From contig JAPZTW010000009.1 of assembly GCA_027533105.1 (NCBI GenBank), positions 248,001-312,000 on the forward strand: 64,000 nucleotides of DNA. The letters run 5' to 3'. The notes beneath the pieces are model-generated. The model saw only the letters and a program-made list of their open reading frames with translations, made no database searches and was not told where the DNA came from. Below, in pieces: positions 54,509 to 64,000 of the stretch. The position numbers and the translations under genes are program-made. This DNA is from Sphingomonadaceae bacterium. GTDB lineage: Bacteria; Pseudomonadota; Alphaproteobacteria; Sphingomonadales; Sphingomonadaceae. Position 1 is the first letter of the stretch. Every line of letters starts with the position of its first letter.

Positions 54509-55593
54509 TGCTCGGCCCCTTCAACGTGCAGCGCGCCGCGGCGGATCTGGTCCGCCTCGATCGACTTGAACAGGGCGGTGAAGTTGCCCTCGCCAAAGCC
54601 CTCGTCCTTCTTGCGCTGGATGAATTCGAAGAACACCGGCCCGATCATGGTCTGGCTGAAGATCTGCAGCAGCAGGCGCGGATCGTTGTTCTCGGTCGAG
54701 CCATCGAGCAGGATGCCGCGCGACTGCAGCTCGCCCACCGGCTCGCCGTGGCCGGGCAGGCGCTCGTCCAGCATCTCGTAATAGGTCGCCGGCGGCGCAG
54801 GCGCGAAGGGCGTGCCCAGGGCCTTGAGCCGGTCCCACACGGCGTAGAGATCGTCGCAGGCAAAGGCGATGTGCTGGATTCCCTCGCCATTGTAGGCGCG
54901 CAGGTATTCCTCGATCTGGCCGCCGCCCCCGGCGCCTTCCTCGTTCAGCGGGATGCGGATCTTGCCATCGGGCGCGGTCATCGCCTTGCTGGTGAGGCCG
55001 GTGTACTCGCCCTTGATGTCGAAATAGCGGATCTCGCGGAAACCTGCGATCCGCTCATAGAACGAGGCCCAGTGGGCCATGCGCCCGCCATAGACGTTGT
55101 GGGTCAGGTGATCGATCAGCTGAAGGCCCGTGCCGACCGGGTGGCGATCGACACCAGGGTGGTAGACGAAGTCGATGTCATAGATCGACAGGTCCTCACC
55201 ATAGCGGTCGATCAGGTAGATCATCGAGCCACCAATGCCGCGGAAAGCGGGCAGGCGCAGTTCCATCACCCCGGTGCGGCTTTCAACCGGCTCGGCCCCG
55301 CGCTCGATCGCCTCGGCATAGGCCTTGGCAGCGTCGCGCACCCGCCAGCCCATCCCGCAGGCCGAGGGGCCATGTTCCTGGGCGAAGTACCAGGCCGGGC
55401 TCTTCGGCTCGTAATTGGCGATCAGGTTGATGTCGCCCTGGCGCCACAGTGTCACGTCCTTGGAGCGGTGGCGGGCGATCTCGGTAAAGCCCATCGCGGC
55501 AAAGACCGGTTCCAGCACGCCCTTTTCCGGTGCGCAGAATTCGACGAATTCGAACCCGTCGAGGCCCAGCGGGTTTTCGAAAAGGTCGGCCAT
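54505..55593 (-). CDS. hppD: 4-hydroxyphenylpyruvate dioxygenase
   Basis: This 362-residue non-haem iron enzyme converts 4-hydroxyphenylpyruvate to homogentisate in tyrosine breakdown and in quinone or pyomelanin routes. The three iron ligands are visible as His in LIDHLTHNV, His in [11 protein letters not shown] and Glu in [10 protein letters not shown]. It opens [15 protein letters not shown], as the family does. The other tyrosine genes (hmgA, fahA) are not in this window. A CTTG-hairpin doublet lies upstream, between it and the agmatine deiminase gene. Confidence 0.96.
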   Translation of the reverse strand: MADLFENPLGLDGFEFVEFCAPEKGVLEPVFAAMGFTEIARHRSKDVTLWRQGDINLIANYEPKSPAWYFAQEHGPSACGMGWRVRDAAKAYAEAIERGAEPVESRTGVMELRLPAFRGIGGSMIYLIDRYGEDLSIYDIDFVYHPGVDRHPVGTGLQLIDHLTHNVYGGRMAHWASFYERIAGFREIRYFDIKGEYTGLTSKAMTAPDGKIRIPLNEEGAGGGGQIEEYLRAYNGEGIQHIAFACDDLYAVWDRLKALGTPFAPAPPATYYEMLDERLPGHGEPVGELQSRGILLDGSTENNDPRLLLQIFSQTMIGPVFFEFIQRKKDEGFGEGNFTALFKSIEADQIRRGALHVEGAEQ

Positions 55594-55687
55594 GGTGGTC
55601 GTGCTCCTGTCGCGAATTTCGGTTTCAGTTGAAACTAAATGCGCGAGGAGCTGGAGTCAAGGATTCGCGGGCTCCCGCCCCAACACT

Positions 55688-55715
55688 CCGTTCGCCCTGA
55701 GCTTGTCGAAGGGCC
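55688..55715 (+). repeat. CTTG-loop palindromic repeat, family C, left copy
   Basis: This 28-bp unit holds an outer stem GCCCT/AGGGC enclosing a CTTG-containing loop with a short inner stem. The inverted partner is at 55759-55786. Confidence 0.8.
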
Positions 55716-55758
55716 GTCCTCTTCTTGCGGGCGCGGTGACATGTTCAAGAGCAAGAGC

Positions 55759-55786
55759 GGTGCTTCGACAAGCTCAGCACGAACGG
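55759..55786 (-). repeat. CTTG-loop palindromic repeat, family C, right copy
   Basis: This inverted partner of 55688-55715 is identical at 24 of 28 positions. The four differences again fall in paired positions of the outer stem (GCCCT/AGGGC becomes GTGCT/AGCAC), so pairing is kept. The spacer is 43 nt. Confidence 0.8.
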
Positions 55787-55807
55787 GGCAGGTGACGTTG
55801 ATTTCAA

Positions 55808-56796
55808 TCAGAACCGGGGCATTTGCTGGCTGGCGCAGTGGAACGAGCCGCCCCCGGCCAGCACAGCATCGGCCAGCACGCCCACCACGGCACGATCCGG
55901 GAACAGCGCCTGGATCGCCGCGACGCCGTCCTCGTCATGGCGCGTGCCATAAGTTGGAACCACCACGACATTGCTGGTCACCGCAAAGTTCATGTAGCTC
56001 GCCGGTTCGATCCGCCCACCCTCGCTCTCCACGCGGCCCGGCGACGGCACTTCGGCCACCTTGAGGCCATAGGCTTCGGCCCGCGCCTTCGCATCGGCAT
56101 AGATCGCGGCATTGGGATCGTCGGTGCCGGTGGCGCGCGGCACGGCCAGCACGCCCGGCGCCACGAACCGCGCCAGGTTGTCGACATGGCCGTCGGTGTG
56201 ATCGTTGATCAGCCCATCACCCAGCCACAGCACCCGGTCGAACCCCAGGTCGCGGGCCAGCCGCGCTTCGAGATCGGCGCGCGACAAGGCAGGGTTGCGG
56301 TTGGGGTTCAAGAGGCACTGCTCGGTCGTGGCGACCAGACCCGTGCCATCGCAATCGAGCGCGCCGCCTTCCAGCACCCAGTCGGCGCTGGCCACCGGCA
56401 GTCTGGCGCTTTCCGCCAGCTCCGCGCCAATTTCCTGGTCGCCCTCCATCAGGTACTTGCCGCCCCAGCCGTTGAAGCCGAACCGCTGGCCCACCGGCGC
56501 GCCATCGCGCCGCACCACCAGCGGCCCGGTATCGCGCAGCCAGACATCGCCATAGCGCCGGACTTCAAGGCGAACCGCCGCGCTGCACAGCGCCGCCGCC
56601 CGCGCCCGGTTCGCCTCGTCGCGGACGATCAGCCGCACTTGCTGGCCGCTCTCGGCCACGACATTGGCAAACGCCGCGATCTGCTTCTGCGCGCGCGCAA
56701 GAAAGCCCGGCCATTCGACCGGATCGTGCGGAAAGCCGATCCAGATCCAGTCTTGCGGGTGCCATTCGGGCGGCATCCAGACAGCGGGCTGGTCCA

Positions 56797-56797
<1 letters not shown>
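55808..56797 (-). CDS. aguA: Agmatine deiminase
   Basis: This 329-residue enzyme of the guanidino-group-modifying (PAD) fold converts agmatine to N-carbamoylputrescine and ammonia. Conserved features are MPPEWHPQDWIWIGFPHD near the start, DVWLRDTGPLVV, GGALDCDGTGL, INDHTDGHVDNLARF with the catalytic His/Asp, and the catalytic cysteine in GGGSFHCASQQMP. The ATG at 56797 overlaps the M28 peptidase stop by 1 nt (TGATG). No N-carbamoylputrescine amidase gene is next to it. Confidence 0.94.
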
Positions 56798-58473
<1,676 letters not shown>

Positions 58474-58547
58474 GGGCGGTGTCACCTTTCGCAAGTTCTG
58501 ATTGGCCCGCCGATTGACAGAGCCGCGCCCCCTTCGCAAGCACGGGC

Positions 58548-61262
58548 ATGATGAATGGCGACTGGACCTCAGCCCTGGCGCGCGCGCGTGCCCATGCTCC
58601 CTACCTGGCGCAGGGGCTGGACCGGCTGCCGGCACTGGCCGAACTGCTCGCGAGCAGCGATGGCGAAGCGGCGCTGGCCTGGGCCAAGGCGGCGGGAGAA
58701 GGTGCGCCCACCTTCGGCTCCGCCCTGCGGCGCGAGAAGCAGGCGCTGGCCCTGGCACTGGCCATCGGCGATCTGGCGGGGGCCTTCCCCCTGCTCCGCG
58801 TCACCGGCGAGCTTTCCGCCTTTGCCGACCGCGCGCTCGACGCGGCGATTGCCGAGGCGATCCGCCGCCGGGTGCCCGATGCCGAGCCCGCCGGGTTCCT
58901 CGCCCTCGCGCTCGGCAAGCATGGCGCGGGAGAACTGAACTACAGCTCGGACATCGACCCGATCCTGCTTTACGATCCTGCCCTGCTGCCCCGGCGCGAG
59001 CGCGACGAGCCGGGCGAGGCCGCGCAGCGCGTGGCCCGCAGCCTGATGGAACTGATGAGCCACGTCGATCACGAGGGCTATGTCTTCCGGGTCGACCTGC
59101 GGCTGCGCCCGGCCAGCGAGGTCAGCCCGCTGGCGATCCCGATCGATGCGGCCCTGACCCATTACGAAAGCTCGGCCCTCGCCTGGGAACGCGCCGCCTT
59201 TATCCGCGCGCGGGCCTGCGCCGGGGATATCACGGCGGGGGAAGCATTCCTCGCGGCGATCCGGCCCTTTGTCTGGCGCAAAAGCCTCGATTTCGGGGCG
59301 ATTGCCGAGGTCGGGCGGCTGACCGGGCGGATCAGGGCCAACCACCATGGACCCAAGGCACCCGGCCCCGGTTTCGACCTGAAGAAGGGGCGCGGCGGGA
59401 TCCGCGAAGTGGAATTCTTCGCCCAGATCCACCAGCTGATCCACGGCGGCCGCAATCCCTCGATCCGCCTGCGCGGCACCCGGGCGAGCCTCGATGCCCT
59501 TGCCGCGGCCGGGATCATCGCGGCAGAGGATGCCGTCCTACTGGGCGACAGCTATGACCGACTGCGGGTGCTGGAACACCGCTTGCAGATGGTGGCGGAC
59601 CAGCAAACCCACAGCTTGCCGCTGGACCCCGCCGCGCTCGACAATGTCGCCCGGCTCGATGGCCTGGCCGATGGCGCGGCGCTGGTAGCGGAACTGGCCG
59701 GGATCACCGAGGCGGTCGGCCAGCGCTATGACCGGCTGGTGGCCGAACATGCCGGCGAGGAGACCAGCGTTGCCGTCTCCGCCCCGCGCAGCGGCGCGGC
59801 GCTGGCCGCCGAGATCGAGCGACTGGGCTTTCCCGAACCCGAAGTGCTGGCCGCCCGGATCGAGGGCTGGCGCAGCGGCAAGCTCAGGGTGCTGCGCAGC
59901 GAAGCGGCCCGCGCCGCCTTCGATGCCGTCCAGCCGCGTCTGCTGGCCGCCTTTGCCGCCGCGCCCGAACCGCTCCATGCGCTGCTCAGGTGGGAGCAAC
60001 TGCTCACCAACCTGCCCAGCGCGGTCAACCTGTTCCGGCTGCTCGAAGCGCGGCCCGGCCTCGCCGATCTGGTCGCCCGGGTGCTGTGCCTCGCCCCGCC
60101 GCTGGCCGATGCCCTGGCCCGGCGCGCCGACCTGCTCGATCCGCTGATCGATGCCAGCGCCTTCGAATTGCCGGGCGAAGTGGCCGAGCTGGTCGAGGCC
60201 ATGGCCCGCGGCGAGGCCGACGACGATTACGAGGCGCTGCTCGGCCGGGTGCGGCGCAAGGTTGGGGAACTGCGCTTTGCGCTGGGCGTCCAGCTGATCG
60301 AGGGCAGCACCGATCCGCTGGAAATCGCCGCCGCCCTCGCCCGCGTGGCCGAAGCCGCCCTTGCCGTGCTGACCGCCGCCACCATCGCCGAATTCGAACG
60401 CGTCCACGGCCGGGTACCGGGCTGCGACCTGGTTATCATGGGCCTCGGCCGGTTTGGCGGCGGGGCGCTGACCCATGCCTCGGACCTCGACATTGTGTTC
60501 CTGTTCAGTGGCGATCACAGCGCGGAATCCGATGGCGGCCGCCCGCTGGGCGCGACGCTTTATTTCAACCGCCTGGCCCAGCGGGTCAGCGCCGCGCTGT
60601 CCGTACCCACGGCCGAGGGCGCGCTTTACGAGGTCGATACCCGGCTGCGCCCGTCCGGGGCGCAGGGCCCGCTGGCGGTCAGCCTCGACAGCTTCGCCCG
60701 CTATCAGCGCGAAAATGCATGGACTTGGGAACACATGGCGCTGACCCGCGCCCGCCCGTTGTTCGGGCCAGGAACGGCGCGGGACGAACTGCGGACGATC
60801 GTCGAGGCCGAACTGACCCGCCCGCGCGATCCCGCCAAGCTGCGCGAGGATGTGCTGGCGATGCGCGCGGAGATGGCCCGCCACAAGCCCGCCAAGGGCC
60901 CGCTTGACGTGAAGCTGCTGCGCGGCGGGCTGGTCGACCTCGAATTCGTGATCCATTACCTGCAATTGCGCGAGGGGCGGGGTCTGTTCCCCGCGCTGTC
61001 CGAGGCCCTGGCGGGACTGACCGATGCGGGCCTTGTCCCGTCTTCGCTGAGCGAAGCCTATCGCCTAATGGGCCGTTTGCTGGTTGCTGCACGGTTGCTG
61101 GCCCCCGAAGGCCAGGAGCCGCCGCAGGCCGCCCGCGTTGCGCTGGCCCGGGCTTGCGGCTGCGGCGACTGGAACGACTTGCTGGCGGCCCTGGCCACGG
61201 CGCGACAGGCAGTCGCGGCGACCTGGTTGGCCACCTTTGGACTGGAACTGGAGATCGATTGA
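58548..61262 (+). CDS. glnE: Bifunctional glutamine synthetase adenylyltransferase/deadenylase
   Basis: This 904-residue enzyme has two nucleotidyltransferase halves. The N-terminal deadenylylase half has ALGKHGAGELNYSSDID near residue 125. The C-terminal adenylyltransferase half has MGLGRFGGGALTHASDLD near 630. It adds AMP to glutamine synthetase when nitrogen is plentiful and removes it under nitrogen limitation, in response to PII. The length is slightly below the enterobacterial enzyme (about 945). Its TGA overlaps the bcp ATG by 1 nt. Confidence 0.96.
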   Translation: MMNGDWTSALARARAHAPYLAQGLDRLPALAELLASSDGEAALAWAKAAGEGAPTFGSALRREKQALALALAIGDLAGAFPLLRVTGELSAFADRALDAAIAEAIRRRVPDAEPAGFLALALGKHGAGELNYSSDIDPILLYDPALLPRRERDEPGEAAQRVARSLMELMSHVDHEGYVFRVDLRLRPASEVSPLAIPIDAALTHYESSALAWERAAFIRARACAGDITAGEAFLAAIRPFVWRKSLDFGAIAEVGRLTGRIRANHHGPKAPGPGFDLKKGRGGIREVEFFAQIHQLIHGGRNPSIRLRGTRASLDALAAAGIIAAEDAVLLGDSYDRLRVLEHRLQMVADQQTHSLPLDPAALDNVARLDGLADGAALVAELAGITEAVGQRYDRLVAEHAGEETSVAVSAPRSGAALAAEIERLGFPEPEVLAARIEGWRSGKLRVLRSEAARAAFDAVQPRLLAAFAAAPEPLHALLRWEQLLTNLPSAVNLFRLLEARPGLADLVARVLCLAPPLADALARRADLLDPLIDASAFELPGEVAELVEAMARGEADDDYEALLGRVRRKVGELRFALGVQLIEGSTDPLEIAAALARVAEAALAVLTAATIAEFERVHGRVPGCDLVIMGLGRFGGGALTHASDLDIVFLFSGDHSAESDGGRPLGATLYFNRLAQRVSAALSVPTAEGALYEVDTRLRPSGAQGPLAVSLDSFARYQRENAWTWEHMALTRARPLFGPGTARDELRTIVEAELTRPRDPAKLREDVLAMRAEMARHKPAKGPLDVKLLRGGLVDLEFVIHYLQLREGRGLFPALSEALAGLTDAGLVPSSLSEAYRLMGRLLVAARLLAPEGQEPPQAARVALARACGCGDWNDLLAALATARQAVAATWLATFGLELEID

Positions 61263-61732
61263 TGAGCACGATTGCCCCCGGCGCAAGCCTGCCCGACATT
61301 GCCCTGACCCGCCCCGATGGCAGCGCCGTGCGCCCGTCGGACTATGCCGGGCAGAAGCTGGTGCTGTTCTTCTATCCCAAGGACGATACCCCGGGTTGCA
61401 CCACCGAGAACCTCGATTTCTCGGCCCTTTCCGCTGATTTCGCGGCGGCAGGCACGGCGCTGCTGGGAATCAGCAAGGATCCGCCGAAACGCCACGAGAA
61501 GTTCATCGCCAAGCACGGCCTGACCGCCCCGCTCGCGAGCGATCCGGAAGACGGCGGCCTGTCGGACGCGCTGGGGTTCTGGACCGAAAAGTCGATGTAT
61601 GGCCGCAGCTACATGGGCATGGTCCGCTCGACCGTGCTGGTCGGCGCCGACGGCAAGGTGGCGCAGGTGTGGAGCCCGGTGAAGGTCAAGGGCCACGCCG
61701 CCGAAGTGCTGGCCGCCGCCCAGGCACTCTGA
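61262..61732 (+). CDS. bcp: Peroxiredoxin (Bcp/PrxQ type)
   Basis: This 156-residue thiol peroxidase has the peroxidatic cysteine in DDTPGCTTENLDF. The resolving cysteine that many Bcp proteins carry five residues later is replaced, and the protein has no other cysteine. It should therefore work as a 1-Cys enzyme recycled by an external thiol. It reduces H2O2 and lipid hydroperoxides. It is the second gene of a glnE-bcp-DUF455 run, coupled to glnE by TGATG. Confidence 0.94.
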   Translation: MSTIAPGASLPDIALTRPDGSAVRPSDYAGQKLVLFFYPKDDTPGCTTENLDFSALSADFAAAGTALLGISKDPPKRHEKFIAKHGLTAPLASDPEDGGLSDALGFWTEKSMYGRSYMGMVRSTVLVGADGKVAQVWSPVKVKGHAAEVLAAAQAL

Positions 61733-61742
61733 CCCCGCAGCC

Positions 61743-62540
61743 ATGCCCTCCGTCGCCAGCGCGATCCGCGCCGCCCTGCTGACCGCCGACCCCACTGCCA
61801 AGGCTTTTGCCGCGCGGGGCGTCGCGCGGGACTGGGCGGCCGGGCGGCTGGACTTCGCCTTCGACTGCGTCATGCCCGATCGCCCGGCCAGGCCCGATCT
61901 GCCCGAGCTGCTGCCGCCAAATCGGATGCCCAAGCGCGGCAAGGGCGGGTCGGAGCGGGCCCGGATCGCGCTGTGGCATTCGCTGGCGCATATCGAATTC
62001 GTGGCAATCGACCTGGCGCTCGACATGGCGGGGCGATTCGGTGCCACGATGGGTCGGCAGTTCGTGGCGGACTTCCTCGCGGTCGCGGCGGATGAGGCGA
62101 TGCATTTCGGCCTGCTGGCGCGGCGGCTGCGCAGCCTTGGCTCGTTCTATGGCGCGCTGCCTGCGCATGACGGATTGTGGGACGCCGCCCATGCCACCCG
62201 CCACGATGTCGCGGCCCGGCTTGCCGTGGTGCCGATGGTACTGGAAGCACGCGGTCTGGACGTGACGCCGCATACGCTCGACAGGGTCCGGGCCGCCGGT
62301 GACGAAACCGGCGCGCGGATCCTCGAACGAATCCTTGACGATGAAATCGTCCACGTTCGATTCGGCGCAACGCATTTCGGCGCAGTTGCGGCCGCCCGGG
62401 GCGAATCCGCAGAAATCCTATGGAAATCGCTCGTCGCCACGTATTTTCGCGGAGCTGTTAAGCCACCGTTCAACGACTCGGCGCGTCAGGCAGCCGGTTT
62501 ACCGCGCTCTTTCTATGCAGGGGTTGCGGCCCCGGCCTGA
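61743..62540 (+). CDS. DUF455 ferritin-like protein
   Basis: This 265-residue protein has a ferritin-like four-helix fold. Likely diiron ligands are seen in SLAHIEFVAIDLAL (His-Glu), AADEAMHFGLL, EARGLDVTP and LDDEIVHVRFGATHF. Relatives include MiaE-like and other diiron oxygenase-type proteins; the substrate is not known. It follows bcp by 10 nt and ends with a hydrophobic Ala-rich tail. Confidence 0.85.
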   Translation: MPSVASAIRAALLTADPTAKAFAARGVARDWAAGRLDFAFDCVMPDRPARPDLPELLPPNRMPKRGKGGSERARIALWHSLAHIEFVAIDLALDMAGRFGATMGRQFVADFLAVAADEAMHFGLLARRLRSLGSFYGALPAHDGLWDAAHATRHDVAARLAVVPMVLEARGLDVTPHTLDRVRAAGDETGARILERILDDEIVHVRFGATHFGAVAAARGESAEILWKSLVATYFRGAVKPPFNDSARQAAGLPRSFYAGVAAPA

Positions 62541-62685
62541 CCCGGCTTTAACCACCCCAACGAGACGGCGGGGGGTCCGACCATCTCACAAAATCGGGTT
62601 GCAGGCCGCCACGGCAGGCAATGAATGACAGGGGTTCGGACGGGTTCCGGCAAGGAATTCCGCCCACGGGTGTTAGGGTTTGTAA

Positions 62686-63375
62686 GTGGTCGCCAACGTG
62701 TTTTTTGCCCAGGTTCGCAAGGTAATCGGCGCTCTCGCCGTGGTCGCGGGCCTCGGTCTTGCCACTCCGGCACTCGCCAATTCCAGCAGCGCCGCCGATA
62801 TCGCCGCTCCGCTGCGCGAAGCCCAGGCCGCCAAGTCGGGCACGCGTGGGGATGATGAGTTCCGCCGCCTGTTCGCCAGCTGGAACGGCACCACCACTGC
62901 TCCTGCCAGCCGCAGCGTTTCGATCCCGTCGCGCATGCCGCTTGATGGCGCTTCGCTCTCCAGCGGCTTCGGCATGCGCACCCACCCGGTGCTGGGTGGC
63001 CGCCGCGCGCACAAGGGGATCGATCTTTCCGCGCCGACCGGCACGCCGATCTATGCCAGCGCCGATGGCGTGGTGACCCGCGCTGACTGGTTCAGCAGCT
63101 ATGGCTTGTTCATCTCGCTGGACCACGGTGCGACCCTCGAAACCCGTTATGGCCACCTGTCGCGCCTGAACGTCGCCGAAGGCCAGCCGGTCAAGAAGGG
63201 TGACCTGATCGGTTACGTCGGATCGACCGGTCGCTCGACCGGCCCGCACCTGCATTATGAAGTCCGCATCGCCGGCATGGCCGTGAACCCGGTGCCCTAT
63301 ATGCAGGGTGAATCGTGGGTCGGCACCCTGGCCGCTAACGACAGCGGCGTTTCGGCGAAGGGCGGCAGCAAGTAA
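62686..63375 (+). CDS. Exported M23 (LytM) endopeptidase
   Basis: This 229-residue exported protein has a signal peptide (VVANVFFAQVRKVIGALAVVAG). A short linker leads to a LytM domain (about 85-215) with an intact zinc site: THPVLGGRRAHKGIDLSAP, TRYGHLSR and GPHLHYEVR. It should be an active peptidoglycan endopeptidase. Its start is a GTG with weak ribosome site. It has no LysM domain, unlike the gene at 11018. A strong terminator follows. Confidence 0.92.
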   Translation: MVANVFFAQVRKVIGALAVVAGLGLATPALANSSSAADIAAPLREAQAAKSGTRGDDEFRRLFASWNGTTTAPASRSVSIPSRMPLDGASLSSGFGMRTHPVLGGRRAHKGIDLSAPTGTPIYASADGVVTRADWFSSYGLFISLDHGATLETRYGHLSRLNVAEGQPVKKGDLIGYVGSTGRSTGPHLHYEVRIAGMAVNPVPYMQGESWVGTLAANDSGVSAKGGSK

Positions 63376-63399
63376 GCCACCGCCAATTGCCTAAAAAGC

Positions 63400-63427
63400 A
63401 AGGGCGACGGGCAACCGTCGCCTTTTT
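63400..63427 (+). terminator. Rho-independent terminator of the M23 gene
   Basis: GGCGACGG and CCGTCGCC pair around a GCAA tetraloop (63403-63422) and are followed by TTTTTCTTT. It is a clear intrinsic terminator 25 nt after the stop codon. Confidence 0.93.
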
Positions 63428-63439
63428 CTTTGCCCCCGT

Positions 63440-63455
63440 TTAATCGATCGGTTAA
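63440..63455. promoter_or_regulatory. Palindromic operator TTAAYCG type, site 3 (acyl-CoA synthetase)
   Basis: TTAATCGATCGGTTAA lies 48 nt upstream of the acyl-CoA synthetase start, almost the same distance as at the P450 (52 nt). It matches TTAAYCGNNYGRTTAA with the sites at 16175 and 29824. Confidence 0.6.
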
Positions 63456-63502
63456 AAGCATCAGCGGATGGTCAGAACCCACCGTTGGAGAGCGATTCAC
63501 CG

Positions 63503-64000
63503 ATGCACCCCTATATCCACGCGCAGAACAATCCCGACCGGCCGGCCATCATTATGGCGGGCAGCGGGGAAACCATCACCTTTGCCGAGCTTGACCGCCG
63601 CTCGAACCAGGTGGCGCAGCTGCTGCGGGCGCGCGGGGTACAGATCGGCGATACCGTTGCGCTGTGCATGGAGAACCATCCCTGGTTCTTCTGCCTGACC
63701 TGGGGCTTTCAACGCGCGGGCGTGCACTATGTCGGCATCTCCAGCCGCCTGACCCCGCCGGAAATCGCCTATATCCTGGAAGACAGCGGCGCCAAGCTGC
63801 TGTTCGGCTCGGCCTATCTGGCCCCGACGCTGGACGAGGTGGCCAAACTTGCCCCCAATGTGCCGCAGCTGCGGATGGACACGCCGGGCGAGCTTTCGGC
63901 CGAGGCAGCCCTTGCGGCCATGCCCGACACCCCGATTGCCGACCAGCGCGCCGGGGTGGACATGCTCTATTCCTCGGGCACCACCGGTCGCCCCAAGGGC
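63503..64000 (+). CDS. Acyl-CoA synthetase (AMP-binding enzyme), 3' end beyond window
   Basis: The frame is open for 166 codons from the ATG at 63503 to the window end. The N-terminus reads MHPYIHAQNNPDRPAIIMAG, followed by the typical start of the ANL fold (FAELDRRSNQVAQLLRARGV). The AMP-binding P-loop YSSGTTGRPKG is reached at the very end. It activates a carboxylic acid as acyl-AMP and transfers it to CoA. Acyl chain length cannot be judged from the fragment. A palindromic operator shared with the P450 and the PQQ dehydrogenase lies upstream. Confidence 0.92.
   Translation, partial: MHPYIHAQNNPDRPAIIMAGSGETITFAELDRRSNQVAQLLRARGVQIGDTVALCMENHPWFFCLTWGFQRAGVHYVGISSRLTPPEIAYILEDSGAKLLFGSAYLAPTLDEVAKLAPNVPQLRMDTPGELSAEAALAAMPDTPIADQRAGVDMLYSSGTTGRPKG

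Noticed and set aside
62541..62685. Gap before the M23 gene as a small gene or riboswitch
   Set aside because: No start codon with a ribosome site and no stable stem structure was found.

Overview
The window is GC-rich, gene-dense chromosomal DNA from an alphaproteobacterium, most likely a member of the Sphingomonadales (Sphingomonas/Novosphingobium type). The grounds are the gene content (TonB receptor, flavin-dependent halogenase, GH13, GH97, LacI and MFS maltodextrin cluster; DUF6356 and DUF3297 proteins; several P450 and PQQ functions), the heavy use of GTG starts and 1-nt TGATG gene overlaps, and paired CTTG-loop hairpin repeats of the kind scattered through these genomes. I see no rRNA, CRISPR array, insertion sequence or prophage.

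Left part (1-8.8 kb): a leftward ParA ATPase, a ribbon-helix-helix protein and a TPR/SPOR protein stand back to back with a rightward Sel1/SPOR protein and a DUF418 membrane protein. An iron block follows (Fur-like box, bacterioferritin-associated ferredoxin, bacterioferritin), then the ribosome GTPase Der, a CHAP amidase and a DUF3297 protein.

8.8-28.8 kb is housekeeping and envelope maintenance: tRNA-Val(CAC), serS, surE, an NlpD-type LytM protein, a copper ATPase with its CueR regulator, a P450, ferrochelatase, a lone isoquinoline-oxidoreductase-type large subunit, Mrp, HflK/HflC, a Do-type protease, PBP1A, MsrB, and a NfeD/slipin pair.

28.8-33.8 kb is mixed catabolism and regulation: a dienelactone-hydrolase-like protein divergent from a PQQ alcohol dehydrogenase carrying a cytochrome c domain, two small uncharacterised proteins and an Lrp/AsnC regulator.

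33.9-50.5 kb is a maltodextrin/starch utilisation locus. A leftward run of six genes (TonB receptor, halogenase, alpha-amylase, alpha-glucosidase, GH97, esterase) faces a rightward LacI regulator and MFS transporter. Near-identical GCATACGWATACG motifs lie in front of the receptor and the transporter and are probably the LacI operators. A second TonB receptor lies convergent to the transporter.

50.6-54 kb holds a three-gene membrane module: a GT-C glycosyltransferase, an EmrE/ArnE-like small flippase, and a HAD phosphatase fused to a decaprenyl-phosphoribose-synthase-like UbiA domain. It looks like a polyprenyl-phosphate pentose pathway.

54-64 kb holds HppD with a VOC partner, agmatine deiminase coupled to an M28 peptidase, glnE-bcp-DUF455, an M23 endopeptidase, and the start of an acyl-CoA synthetase.

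The most interesting observation is a 16-bp palindrome, TTAAYCGNNYGRTTAA. It occurs in front of the P450, between the hydrolase and the PQQ dehydrogenase, and in front of the acyl-CoA synthetase, and suggests one dispersed oxidation regulon. A second is that the paired hairpin repeats differ only at base pairs that compensate each other, so their secondary structure is under selection or copied with the structure intact.
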